A stretch of DNA of 64,000 nucleotides from Brachyhypopomus gauderio (lineage: Eukaryota; Chordata; Actinopteri; Gymnotiformes; Hypopomidae), in NCBI RefSeq assembly GCF_052324685.1, contig NW_027507071.1:62001-126000 (forward strand), written 5' to 3'. This document shows, one piece after another, positions 47,727 to 58,820 of the stretch. Numbering within the stretch: position 1 is the stretch's first letter; every line of letters starts with the position of its first letter. A program made the translations under genes and the position numbers. The notes under the pieces are model-generated. The model saw only the letters and a program-made list of their open reading frames with translations, did no database searches and had not been told where the DNA came from.

Positions 47727-49722
47727 ATGAGTGCATTCAGGGTTAAAGAGAGAAGACTGGCCTTCCAACGGGTAAGAAAGTCAGCGTTACATTGCTGTGT
47801 GCCCTTGTGTACCTGTTCGTCGCGCTATAACGCCGAACTAAGCTTTCACAAGTTTCCCGTTGACCCCGCGCTGCGTGCTAAGTGGCTAACTAAGATCCGT
47901 AGGGACAAGTTCACTCCAACAGTGAACACCCGTATGTGTGGCCGGCATTTCCAACCGGGAGACTTCGCGGTGACTGCAGGGGGACTGAGGAGGTTGCAGA
48001 GTGGAGCTGTACCCCTTCTATTTTCCTGGAATGGGTACACTCTACCTACACCGAGGCAGAATGTGTGGCAGCGCTGTCCGAGGTCGGAGGACCCTCTCCC
48101 GGACCTGCCTGCAGACTCCGAGTCGGAGAACGACATGGACACAGAGGCGCCGGATTATGATTATTGCTTAACTCCAGCGACGGCGGTGATGGCAGCTGAA
48201 GTGGCCAGTGAGAATGAAGCCCTGCGCCAGAAAATCGGGGAACTCCAACACCAGCTGGAAGTGCTACAGCTGAGGACCCGTTTTGGTATTCATCGCCTGG
48301 CGGGGTCAGATGAGGAGATTCGCTTTTACACCAGGTTGGTTCATAAAGATTCTTATAATTATGTTGACTTGTAATCACTGTACTTAAATAAGCTGGTTGA
48401 CCAACTCGGCTCTTGACCAATGTAGAGTATATTTTTATAACGTTAATCCTTAATTGGATATCAAAGGTCTGATTAGACTAAAAACATCTATCAGCATAAG
48501 CTGGACTAGAGCTGATTTTTTTTCAGCAAGGTTATATAGCTAAGAAGAGTTTGAAAAACATGTTTTTAGCTAGAGAAGCTAATTTAAAAAAATAATAAAC
48601 AAACAAAACAAAGTCTAACATGAACATTGTTACTTTCTTAGGTTTGCTTCATACAAGCACTTCCAGGCCTTTTGGAAATTGGTGGAGCCTGCAGTCAACA
48701 CCAAGATGGTGCGGATTACCAGTGCCCAGGCTGCATCTGCCAGCAGCTCTGAATTCTGTCCAGCAGCAACGGTATGTAGCATACAAGCTGTGTTAGGGCA
48801 TGGGTAAATGGAGGTGGCCTATTGGACAAAAGTTCCTACTTCCCATGTTTCACTACTACACCCCAAGTTCATTTCACACTGAATTTTCTCCTTTAAGTAA
48901 AGGTTAAGTTAATATATCTAGTAATAATTTATCACTGTCACTAAGTATACAACTTTTGTATTTTTACAGAAACTTCCACCAATAGATGAGCTGCTGCTGT
49001 TTCTCATGTACCTGTCAGTGGGCCTGCCTCTCAGGGATCTTGCAGAACGGTTTGGCATTCACCGAACCACAGCTAGCAGGATTATTTCCACCTGGACACA
49101 CTTCCTATACATCCTGCTAGGAAGCCAACGTCTATGGATCCCCCCTGAAGTTGTCAGAGCTCACCTTCCACCTGAGTTTGCAGCTTTCCCAGACACACAG
49201 GTGGTGCTTGACTGCACTGAACTCGTTTGCCAGACACCATCTTCTCTCCTGCTACAGAGTGAGGTGTTTTCAGCGTACAAATCACACTCTACGTTTAAGG
49301 CCATGATTGGCATGGCACCTCATGGAGCCATTACATTTGTGTCTGGCTTGTATGCAGGATCTATGAGTGATCGTGAGATCTTCAAGCTGTCTGGCATTAC
49401 AAACCTGCTCACACCAGACATGGCAATTATGGTTGACAAAGGGTTTCTTGTGGACAACCTGGCTCCCTGCAAGGTTTACAGACCTGCCTTTCTTTCAAGA
49501 AACACCCAAATGAGTAGGGAGGATGTCAGGCAGACTCAATCTATTGCACGTCTGAGGGTTCATGTGGAGAGATGCATTAGGAGGGTGAAAGAGAACAAAC
49601 TTTTTGACAAGGCCATACCACTCTCTGTTTGTGGAAGCATTGAAGAGCTCTTTAATGTGGCTTGCTTCCTGGTCAACTACCAGACCGGACCACTGGTAAA
49701 GGCGTGGGCAACTTCGCAATGA
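47727..49722 (+). CDS. THAP-domain DDE transposase, 496 aa, three exons
   Basis: Exons 47727-48334, 48642-48771 and 48970-49722 join in frame across GT/AG introns, giving 496 aa. Residues about 14-80 form a THAP zinc finger of C2CH type: CCVPLC, then RMCGRHF with the final Cys and His. An acidic linker and a coiled coil (ALRQKIGELQHQLEVLQL) follow, then FYTRFASYKHFQAFW. The helix-turn-helix is LRDLAERFGIHRTTASRI. The DDE nuclease has Asp in VVLDCTELVCQTPSS, Asp in IMVDKGFLVD and Glu in HVERCIRRVKENK. It presumably binds element ends through THAP and cleaves DNA in the nucleus. No break was seen. The ATG at 47727 precedes the THAP motif by about 15 residues. The domain type is shared by PIF/Harbinger and ISL2EU; the latter is favoured by the partner gene. 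Confidence 0.9.
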
Positions 49723-50140
49723 ACTCTGGCCTCATTGAAATTTAATTTTTGCTTATTTGCTGTTTAAATAGTTTTATTATAGTTATATATTGTACTATAT
49801 TATAGTTATAGTTTTTATTACAGTTATATAGTTTTGTATATTGTTATATATATATACACATTGTTATTGTTTTTTTATATAATGTTTGCTTATTTGGTGC
49901 TTGTAAATAGTTTTTTTTATGAATGTTATAATAACTCCTTGACCATAATTGATTAACACTAGAATGACTGAAATTTCAAGATCCTGAGGACATCACCCCT
50001 CCTTCTTCCCAGTAATTAAGAGAGCCATAAGTCAGCCTTTATTATGTTAATTCATAGAGAAACACTCAGGCAGCAACTCTGTGGTACATTCAGAAAGCCC
50101 CCTAGTATAACATCTCTCTTTCACTCCCTTTCTCTGTCTC

Positions 50141-50177
<37 letters not shown>

Positions 50178-50781
50178 TACACAAACACGTTATAGTTACA
50201 TATAGACATCCACACTGTATACACTACATTATTGATTGTTGTTAGTGTAACATCTCATTTTTCTCTCTGTAACACTAGTACTTACTACTAGTAACACTGT
50301 AACTTACCAATTTAGTAGAGATATACAGAAAAGAAGAGAGCTCAATTCAATTTCATTATTTCAGTGAGGGTTATGGCAGTTTATATATGCATATTTCATG
50401 CTTGGAAACAACCAAGTCAACCAAGTCATGCTTTAGTCATTCTAGTGTTAAACAACCATTATTCAGTTTCTGTATTACATCTTTTTTTTTATTATACACT
50501 AAATGAGTACAACTTTAATGCCACCTTAGTTTATTTTATCAGCTCTACAAATATAGGGCAGTTCTATATTTACATCTTGTAGTTCTTCTGTCTCTCTGTA
50601 TAAGATTCTGCTCAGTCTGGTTTCGGCATTGTTTTACACATATGGGAAAGCATGGTAGCATAAAGAAAAGGACTCAATGTCAACACATTTAAGATTTATT
50701 AAGAATCAATCATTAAAATATCATTAGTTCATAAATTTACTGCATTTTAAATAGATAACTGCCAAACGTGATGAGAAGTCA
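49723..50781. other. AT-rich spacer between convergent genes
   Basis: Contains TATAGTTATAG-type repeats (49780-49860), a TA run (50139-50162) and a CA run (50163-50178). No gene. It presumably carries the 3' ends of both flanking genes. Confidence 0.6.
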
Positions 50782-53373
50782 TTACACTGACATGTAAAAA
50801 TAAAAAAATAAAAAATCTCCCTTCTCTCTAATGGTTTTAGCCACTTCACAGTCTCTGTATATGCGCTGAATGAGAATATCATCCTCTGCAAATACAACAA
50901 AATCACACCACTCCATACCTGTAAGTAGGAGCTGGCCTTGTACCTGCCAGTAGTAACTGTGAGTCTGCTTCAATTTCAGTGTGCCACTCTGCATTTTCAG
51001 GTAGCTACAGTCCACATAGCTTTTTGCATTGGGGCATTTAATTTCCACCAGTCCAAAGGGTGGGCTCTCAGTCGGGTCAAACACCAGACCATCAGGAGAT
51101 GCCCCTAACCAGGGGGCATCAGGGTGGATGACAAACCCACAAGGCCAGTAATTGGTGTTTTTATTCTGCAGTACTCCTGTATGGCAACCGGTTCCAGTGC
51201 CAATCCCCTCTTCATTGCAGCAGTTTGATTCACTCCCTTTCGAATCCTTTGTGACAGGATTTCTGCAGAACTCTGACCTCTGACATGGCATATTTCCCTG
51301 AATCGGGAGGAGGTTATTCTTGGCCCCCTGACTCGGTGCCACTCCACAGAGTTGCTCTGCTCTCTGGTGGCAACCTCTATCTTCCTTGCCATGTCAAATG
51401 TAGTGACAAGTGACTGCAGATGGAGGTGTTGTTGGTGACTGCACACGAACTGGCAGTTAGTAGGCTCAAGCCTATAGCCGTCTACAGGTAGAGGTGGTGG
51501 CAGAGGGGCATTTGGATGGTGTACTACAACCCGACTCACTGGTACTGGATGCTGGTAGGATATGGGACTACCCGCCTGGACTTTCCCAAAAGCTGAATCA
51601 ACCAGCGGGACGTCAGCACTTATGGCCATGGTGGTGATGAGTGGAGCAATGTCTGCAGTGAAGTCCTTGTACTGCTCATCAACTTTGAGGACATCTGGAT
51701 CTGGCAGCTCCCCTCGCACTGCCTTGTAACGTTTACTCCTTTGAAAAATCGAATTCAATCAATCAATCAATCAAAGTTTATTTGTATAGCGCTTTTCACA
51801 ACACATGTTGTCACAAAGCGCCTTACAGGATTTAAAAGGTTAACAATACTACGGGTCCAGAACCCTACAGTAAGGACTTTGTACACTCATACAACAAAGG
51901 TTATACAGTAAGCAAAGCATACATAGGAAAATTAATTTTACCTTACACCATCAGCAACTGTAAACTGCTTCGGCTTGGAGGACAAAAATACCATGTCACT
52001 TACTCTGCCTGGTTTCACACCCTATTAATTACATAAAAGAATGATCACACTACTTTAAATGTTTGTTGATGTGACATAGTACATCAGCTCATAATGTAGC
52101 TTGTTGAAGAAATAATTTAACTTAGGTATGGTTGGGAACACATACTCACCATGGTTCTTGGCTTGTGCCAGCGTTGTTCTGTTTCTGTGCAGCTTAGGAC
52201 TGGGGGTACAGCAGCCAGGTTCAGTGTGGAGTAGTGTGCAGTCTGAAACAGTAGTGCAACATTGTGGTTGCAGAGTGCTGTCCCAGCCACACAGGAGCAC
52301 TCGGCCACTGCAATGTCCACCGATACACGGTCTTCAAAGACAATCTAAACATAAAAAAAAAAAACAGTCAAAATCTCAGGATAAATGAGTGGTGTCCAAT
52401 TTTATATGCAAAGGAATGGTGTGGCTGCAGGTTTTTATCCCAGCCAAATATATAACAATAGATGCTTAAACAACTGATTACACTTGTTTAATTATATGTT
52501 TTTTGCTGCTCATTATGTAGCAAATACCTGCTTCCAACCCAGACCTTTACACACAAGTCGGGACACCCCTGGGCTTAATCACGGCAGGTTATCAATTGTA
52601 TCACCAAGAGTATAAGCACTATAAGTTTACTCCCTCTTGCTGCAATATAAGAAATAACGATAAACTTATCTACCTTTTATCATATCCCTTGTCTCAATTT
52701 TCTTCAAATATTTTAAAGTTAGTGAATCACTGAACTGTGTTAGTAAAACAGTGTTAGTAAAACAAAGGAACAGGCGCAGGGTACAAAATACTTACCACTG
52801 CCAAGTCATTAAGATATTTGGACCCTGCATGTATTATACTAAATATACAGTAAATAACAACTGAGGCTGTGAACCAACAAACACTGTTTTTCCTCCCTAC
52901 TCTGAGGTCGTGAGGTTTTTCACTCTTCCTCATCGACCTGTAACAGGTAGCCCTGATGCTCACTCTCCCTGACGAATCTCTGTTTGAAACTGTGGGCATT
53001 TAAACAGGACATCATTTACAATATACATAAAAGTTACACTGAATGTCATTAAAACATCTGACACTGGATACAACCGTCGTTAGAGTCCTAGTTAGACAAT
53101 AAGCTCAGCTAAATCACAGGGTGGGTGTGTAGCTAACTAGGCTGGCTAGCTAGCTGTGTAATGGTGTGACATACCTTCATAGTTGTCGATGTAACTGGAT
53201 ATATACATCTTATATCCTTTTTCCCTTTTGCTCCTCGGGGTTGAGCTGGCCGCTTGGACTATCCGATGCACATGGGTGATGGTAATCTTTGGTAGGTCTT
53301 GGAGGCACCTAGTGTAAAACACAGCCACCTTCGCTTCTGTCCTGTGTGCCGGAGCGGAACTATTCACGCGCAT
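50782..53373 (-). CDS. SWIM zinc-finger protein with YqaJ-like exonuclease domain, five exons, one frameshift
   Basis: Exons on the minus strand are 53175-53373 (start MRVNSSAP), 52901-52989 (RATCYRSMRKSEKPH), 52150-52344, 51942-52022 (GVKPGRVSDMVFLSSKPK) and about 50782-51745. The first four join in frame with good donors. Exon three holds a SWIM finger: ECSCVAGTALCNHNV. The last exon holds a YqaJ/lambda-exonuclease-type domain: PRITSSRFREIC, then IHPDAPWLGASPDGLV and GLVEIKCPN with the metal-binding Asp, Glu and Lys, and SYYWQVQGQLLLTG. One base is missing in an A-run near 51170 (after QEYCRIK), so the frame shifts inside the domain. The acceptor of the last exon is obscured by a SINE-like insertion. 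The role is probably DNA end processing during transposition, which is inference. Confidence 0.82.
51748..51850. repeat. SINE-like retroposon tail
   Basis: A TCAA tetranucleotide run (51755-51773) leads into GTTTATTTGTATAGCGCTTT and GTCACAAAGCGCCTTACAGG, an interspersed sequence common in fish genomes. It sits right at the start of the last exon of the YqaJ gene and may disturb its splice acceptor. Confidence 0.6.
52390..52740. other. Intron sequence with old repeat
   Basis: GGTGTGGCTGCAGGTTTTTA and following bases resemble a common fish repeat terminus. No coding signal. Confidence 0.35.
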
Positions 53374-53444
53374 TCTCGAAAAACCGGAAGTAGTAACACG
53401 TCATCCCGTGCAACTAGCGAATAATAATTGAAAGAAACACATAC

Positions 53445-54515
53445 CAGTCTCAATGAACTGCTGAAAATATCCCGAGATGCGACACTTGTTTCCAGTGGAC
53501 AGTCGTCATCATCATCATCTGCACTGCTTTCAGTGGGCCAGCGTATGTATGGGAGCAATATCTTAAAAACAAAAGCACTCAAGACTCCTGCTGTTTGTAT
53601 ATGTCTAGGTCATGTACACCACATAAATGTGTTATCGAAAATTGTTTTATTTAAAAAATATGTACATAAACATACCTGTGGCATAAGTGAATATTCACTT
53701 TCCTTTGGAAAAACCTGCACATCTTTCCTTTCAATCAACAGTGACCACACCTTGGTTTCCTTTAGTCCTTTCCAAATTTGTTTCAACTGACGCAATTGTC
53801 TACCAATTACCTGCAGATTTGGCAAAAGTCACAATACAATACTGCTTAATTTCATGTAATGTATTAAAATTTGCAGTGAAATGGAATGTGTAGATAGGGC
53901 ATGTTACCGCATGTGACAAAAGGCGTTCAAAGAGCCACCTTGTTTGTATTGGTTGGGCCAGGTAGATCCCAAGAAAGATTCAAGGACAGCCTGGCATTCA
54001 TCTTCACTGAGTTCATCATCTCCATCAACCTGGACATAAATGGCTGCAACAACTTTTTCAATAAAAATAGAAAGAAAAAAAATTAAACACATGATGTACA
54101 TACCAATTTGATGATTTCTCGTATATCATGGTCAGGACAATCTTCTATTTGCACTGTGGCTGTCTCAGGTGAATCATGGACAATTGCTCTGCTGAGTCCA
54201 GGCAGCCGAGGCCCCCCATGTAAGAAAGAATGTCCCAGCATCCATCCAGCTACTAGAAACATGTCACCCTCAATGAGGAACTGGGATGATGAAGGGACCA
54301 GATGATCAGGTTCACCTTCAAATAGGCATGTCCTTTCGGTATTTCCTGTAATTGAAAGATGGACACGAATGTCAACATTTCTAATTCCAAGAAAAAGTAA
54401 TAAACATATGTAACAATGATCATCATACCTAGATTAATACTGAAGCCAGCTTTAAGCCTTTGAATAATTGCTGAAAAGAAGTATCTTGTCACTCCTTCAC
54501 CAACAGCAACATCTC
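53445..54515 (-). pseudogene. HECT-like (G2E3-type) family protein, broken, multi-exon
   Basis: Exons on the minus strand are 54429-54515 (GDVAVGEGVTRYFFSAII), 54104-54345 (CLFEGEPDHLVPSSSQFLIE, then AGWMLGHSFLHGGPRLPGLS), about 53907-54034 (DGDDELSEDECQAVLE, then after a frameshift WLFERLLSH), about 53677-53813 (IGRQLRQLKQIWKGLKET) and 53445-53565 (IRWPTESSADDDDDD, then after a second frameshift CRISGYFQQFIET). This order is that of a multi-copy fish family annotated as G2/M-phase-specific E3 ligase-like, related to the N-lobe of HECT domains. The C-terminal exon is not found beyond 53445, where the THAP transposon begins. No catalytic HECT cysteine is present. Confidence 0.75.
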
Positions 54516-55972
54516 CTAATATGGTAAACACAATTTAAAAGATAAAAACACAGAAATTAACAAGTTGTGTAAATGAATTAACAATTAACAAGTTGAAGGT
54601 GGTGTGCTGGACTTAGTCCTCCAATATCAGAAACTGAATTAGGGTCATTCTATATCATCCACAATAAAGATCTTGGCTCAAATTCTTGGGGTTAAAATTA
54701 TTAATACTACAGACTATATTTTTGCTGTATTGACTAGACATTTCCTACTGTTCTTTGAATTCATACAAAAAGCTTTACAATGCTTTACAATTTTTGACTT
54801 GAAAAGGTACAGAAACGTCTAGCCCAACACCTGCAGCCTAAATCTTGCAAGCTAGACATGATTTTGAAGATTCAATTGATAAATAACTGAGCATGGTACT
54901 TCTTAGATCAGATCAATGAACTAACTATGGGCTAGTTATTTAGGTGGTGATGAAAAAATTACTGATATGAATATTTACTGATAATGGCTATACTTGCTGC
55001 AAATGAACCAGAAGTTATTTCTGTATAACTGTTGAAACATGATCAGGAAGGTGCACTGAAAGCACTTTAAGGAAGGTAAATATGTTTTCTCTACAGAGTT
55101 CAGATTCAGTTGATCATTATTTAGTCTAGATGCCAATAATAAGTGAAACAGAAATAACTGTCTATGGTTGGTATCCCATTCAAGAAGAAATCTGTTAAAC
55201 AGCAATTTCAGACCACTTTTTCGTGGTCTCGCTGGACTCGCACTTAAAATGAATGAATTAGTGGCTAATTTTATGTGATTTATGTAATTTCGAACATATC
55301 AAATCTTGTTGAACATGTTCGTGTTTGTTCTGTTATATTCCGTTCAGTAGATCAAAAGTTCTGGAGTTTTGAAGATTAAGGTGATTTGTAAGCGCTAAAT
55401 AAAGTAACTTCCTGTTCGAAGGCAGAATTAATTCATGGTTAGGAAGATTTTATAAACTCTTAACTGCTACCATGTGAAATTTCATAACCATCCGAGAACC
55501 GGCAATGAGTGAATTTGTTCAGTACAAAAACGCGCATCCTGCAGGTCGAGTACATGTAGCTTAGACGCTAAAGTCTCCACAGAAAAGGATAACCAGTAAT
55601 TCCTCCCTTAATCTTTGACCTTGACATTTGACCTGTATTGATCAAAGTAATGTTGATGTGGTTCCATATCCTGTAGGCCAATTGTATTTTATTCCTTCCT
55701 TGAAAATTTCATTTCATTATCTTCATTATTTCCATTATTCACAAATTTGACCACAACATATTATTTGTATTGTAGCACATAGTACAAAATATTTAGCTCA
55801 CTACATTAAAATATATAAGAGACCTGACATTATCTTGACTAGGGCCAGCTGCACTTCCTGACTGCGAGGTCAACAAGGACAACAGGTTCCTTGTGGACCT
55901 GATAACATTTGCATTTCCCTACAAGCACAAAGAAAACACAACTAATATTTGTACCCTTTCTTGCATCCTATG
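54516..55972. other. No gene recognised
   Basis: AT-rich non-coding sequence. Upstream exons of the HECT-like gene may lie here but none could be identified. Confidence 0.5.
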
Positions 55973-57170
55973 TAGAGCTGGGCAATATGGCCCTCCAAAA
56001 AAATCTTCGATTAATTTTTTTTTAATCCGATTTTCGATTTTAATAGATTTATTTTCCTCTACTAAAAAACTACAGATGATAAAGGAATGGTAAAAAAAAG
56101 TTTTAATTTATTTTTCACTTAAATTTCCCCTTTGGGGTTAAAGTGCAAGCAGAAACAAATTGTAAACAAGTGAGAACATTCAGTAACTTTTAGAAGGTTT
56201 TCTCCAACATACTTTAAGCATTGACACAATGCAACCTCAAACTTAAAATAAATAAATAAAACACACCCTCAAAAAATAAATAGATATAAATAATTTGGTG
56301 CCCTTTAATAAAATGGAAAACAAATACAATTGAACAATTCTTGCATGTTGTACTGACAGTCACGCTGTCTACATTCTGATTAAGAACAGGGCTCCCCTCA
56401 CTTTAGCCTAAATTCCAGCACTTTTCAAACCTGAAACACAATGTAACATTAAAATTCGTCAGGTAAATGTTCCTTCCACTGTTTCTTTATACTACCACAG
56501 TTTATACTTTATACTACAATAGTTGCCAGGTTCGCGTTTTCACGCCAAATTGGGCTTGTTTGGAAAATCCAGCCGCGGGTAAAAATTATGGGGTCGCGGG
56601 GTGCGGTTTTTTGGTCTACTTTTGAGTTGGGCTACCGCAGGAGTTACAAGTCAACACTAATAATGGATCGCGATATAATACTTAATTTGTCTCCATTTTA
56701 CACACTCGCGAGGTGCCCGGAGCCGCGCGCTACGGTCACTCGCGAAAGTATAATCCATTGAAGCGGGTTCGGTGACCGAGGCAGAAACTGCTTAATCCAA
56801 AATATCCCGCGGAGGGAAACTTTATTGACAGCGCAACTGAATAGCACTCTTCGCTCTCTCCCTCTATCGGTTTCAAACACCTTACAGCGAGGACTTGTTT
56901 GGTCTACATCTGACGCCGCAAAACCGAACCAACTCCAGATCACGGAGCTAGTTGCTCTTTTCTTGGACACAAGTTCCGCCGTCATGTTTGTGTGTGTGTG
57001 TGTTTTGAGGGTGGATGGGTGGGAGGTGCTAAACTCACTGAACTACGGGAGCCCACAGTGCAGCGTCGGTGGTGAAAATTAAATCTCAGAAAATCGATTT
57101 TCTTAAAAACACATCGTCCTTAACTGTAAATTCGAATTAATAGATAATATCGATTAATCGCCCAGCTCTA
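55973..57170 (-). mobile_element. hAT element, 1,198 bp, internally deleted
   Basis: Ends TAGAGCTGGGC and GCCCAGCTCTA are inverted repeats, flanked by the 8-bp duplication ATCCTATG (55965-55972 and 57171-57178). The minus strand starts a protein at about 56985 (see the BED entry). The part at 56395-56760 is related to the older fragment near 6470-6690. Confidence 0.93.
56860..56985 (-). pseudogene. BED zinc-finger start of a hAT transposase
   Basis: The frame begins MTAELVSKKRATSSVIWSWF and continues with FAASDVDQTSPRCKV. This fits the first half of a ZBED-type BED finger (aromatic residues, then a Cys-Lys-Val). The rest of the transposase is deleted. It identifies the element as a relative of ZBED-like hAT transposons. 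Confidence 0.6.
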
Positions 57171-57830
57171 ATCCTATGCATTCCCGCCATGCTGCCAATC
57201 GTGGAAAGAAAATAAAGGGTTTAACAAGAATGAATAAACATGTATAAAATGGCGGCATGAACAACTTCTGAAACACTCTGCTATGCCTTTCTTTTTTATA
57301 TGCATTTAAAACATTAACTGTCAATAGCAAACCATTTACTACGATACTTTTGAACGGTCCAAACGCGAAGTTTAAACGTATTGCCCGTTTTACAGCCTGT
57401 AGCTAGTTCTGATAACTAGAACCAGCAAGACCCTGATTGTTTTATGCCCTAAAATTAACTATTTTCTATCCTACAACCATTCTGACAAATGAATGTTACT
57501 ACGTCAGGGAAACACATACTTAAACGATAATGTTAATCAGTACACTTCAAACTCTTTATATGAGAGCAGCTCATACCAACCAAAGCTCTTAGTTAACCTC
57601 TACTAACAAGCTAGCTAACTAGCTAAAGTTCCCCCGCGTTATAACGCAACCACCGTTACGTAACGCAACACATCAAACTTGCCGCGTTGAATCTGAATAA
57701 CTTTGGATGCACTTACCTCGTTGTGCTCCATTAGTTGTCTCCGCCACAAACGCGACTGATCTTCACCCACAGACGCGACCGAGAGTGAGGCACCGCTGTG
57801 ATTGGTTTAATGCGTTGGATTGCTCTAAGG
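57171..57830. other. Non-coding, possible first exon on the minus strand
   Basis: At 57717-57731 the minus strand reads ATGGAGCACAACGAG followed by a strong GTAAGT donor. This could be the start exon of a minus-strand gene, perhaps the HECT-like gene. There is no link beyond position and orientation. Confidence 0.3.
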
Positions 57831-57904
57831 CAGTGGTTCTCAAACTTTTTAGACAAAGTACCACCAACTGTCAAACGAAAAACCTCCACGTACCACCTAC
57901 CTTG

Positions 57905-58132
57905 TTGACGGGGGGGGGGTGGCGAATGTAAATTGTTACCGGGAGGATGTAAAATGGACACGAATTAAGTATTATATCACGATGGTTGGCGCCAGAGCGA
58001 ACTAGTAACTCATTGAATCATAGATGTGGATCAGAGGTAAATAAACTAGATTTTTTTTGTCGACGTGAGAAATCGGATGTGTGGCGTGTGAAGACGGTCA
58101 AATGCGTGTGTCTCACGCATTTGGCAACCCTG
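57905..58132. mobile_element. GCCAACTCTCACGC-type MITE, copy 1 (one end missing)
   Basis: Right end GGCAACCCTG. The interior GAACTAGTAACTCATTGAAT and ATGTAAAATGGACACGAATT is shared with the copies at 59497 and 60716. The left end is lost near a G-run. Confidence 0.7.
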
Positions 58133-58158
58133 CTCATTACACACATATGTTATAATGT

Positions 58159-58346
58159 CAGGGTTGTCAACTCTCACGCATTGAGCGTGAGACACACGCC
58201 ATCCACCGGCAATATAACACTGAATCTGTGTCCATTTTACGTTCGGCACCCCCCCCCCCCCCCCCCCCGCTCAACAACTTTCGTTCGCCCCACCCGCTCC
58301 AGGTTAAAATCTCACTCCAAGCGAACGTCAAAAGTTGGCAACACTG
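58159..58346. mobile_element. GCCAACTCTCACGC-type MITE, copy 2 (internally deleted)
   Basis: Begins CAGGGTTGTCAACTCTCACG and ends AGTTGGCAACACTG. TAATGT is repeated on both sides (58153-58158 and 58347-58352), a 6-bp target duplication. It contains a C homopolymer of about 22 bases at 58246-58268. Confidence 0.85.
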
Positions 58347-58379
58347 TAATGTAGTTCTCCTGTAGTTCGTGTTGGTAGT

Positions 58380-58673
58380 GGTTGGTTTACAGCACAAAAA
58401 GTCTTCGTGCGACATGCCCTCATACTCATATCGCACGTAAACGAGCAAGTTGGCTAAATCTGCGACATCTATGGATTCATCTAACTGCAGTGAGAAGCAT
58501 TTACTCATTTTAATTCTCTCGGTCAATGTTTGTCTGACGTTGTCCACCATTTCATCAATTCTGCGAGTGACCGTGTCGTTTGAAAGATGAACCAAGTCGA
58601 ACTGTTTAGCGACATTTTCTCCGCACATAATACGAGTAATCCCTTTTAGTTTCTGAATTTCAGGACTTGTCAT
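58380..58673 (-). pseudogene. hAT transposase fragment (ZBED5/FAM200-like)
   Basis: The minus strand reads LVHLSNDTVTRRIDEMV, then CFSLQLDESIDVADLANLL and YVRYEYEGMSHEDFL. This matches the segment around the first catalytic Asp (LDES) of hAT transposases related to ZBED5. Both ends of the protein are missing and the frame runs into the inserted MITE. Confidence 0.85.
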
Positions 58674-58820
58674 AATTCTGTTTTAATAAAAAAAAATGTG
58701 TTGTGTAAAAAAAAAAAAAAACCTCAAAGCATCTTTTATTTTCCGAGTTCATCTGGCGTACCACCGCGGGGTGCTCTGCGTACCACCAGTGGTACGCGTA
58801 CCACAGTTTGAGAACCACTG

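Larger units (their letters stand above)
47600..53420. mobile_element. THAP-DDE transposon with SWIM/YqaJ partner gene (ISL2EU-like), nearly intact
   Basis: A transposase gene (+, 47727-49722) and a SWIM/YqaJ gene (-, 50782-53373) converge on a 1-kb AT-rich middle. The right boundary must lie between the start of the minus gene (53373) and the donor of the neighbouring HECT-like exon (about 53444). The left boundary lies a short way upstream of 47727. I could not identify the terminal inverted repeats with confidence, so these limits are approximate. The two-gene layout with a YqaJ protein is what I recall for ISL2EU transposons. Confidence 0.75.
57831..58820 (-). mobile_element. hAT element with ZBED5-like transposase fragment
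   Basis: Ends CAGTGGTTCTCAAACTTTTT and AGTTTGAGAACCACTG are inverted, with the 8-bp duplication CTCTAAGG on both sides (57823-57830, 58821-58828). Two copies of a smaller element (see 57905-58132 and 58159-58346) have inserted into it. Confidence 0.94.

Noticed and set aside
55840-55960. Possible plus-strand exon (frame containing FLVDLITFAFPYKHK)
   Set aside because: Short and without a convincing acceptor/donor pair or recognisable family.
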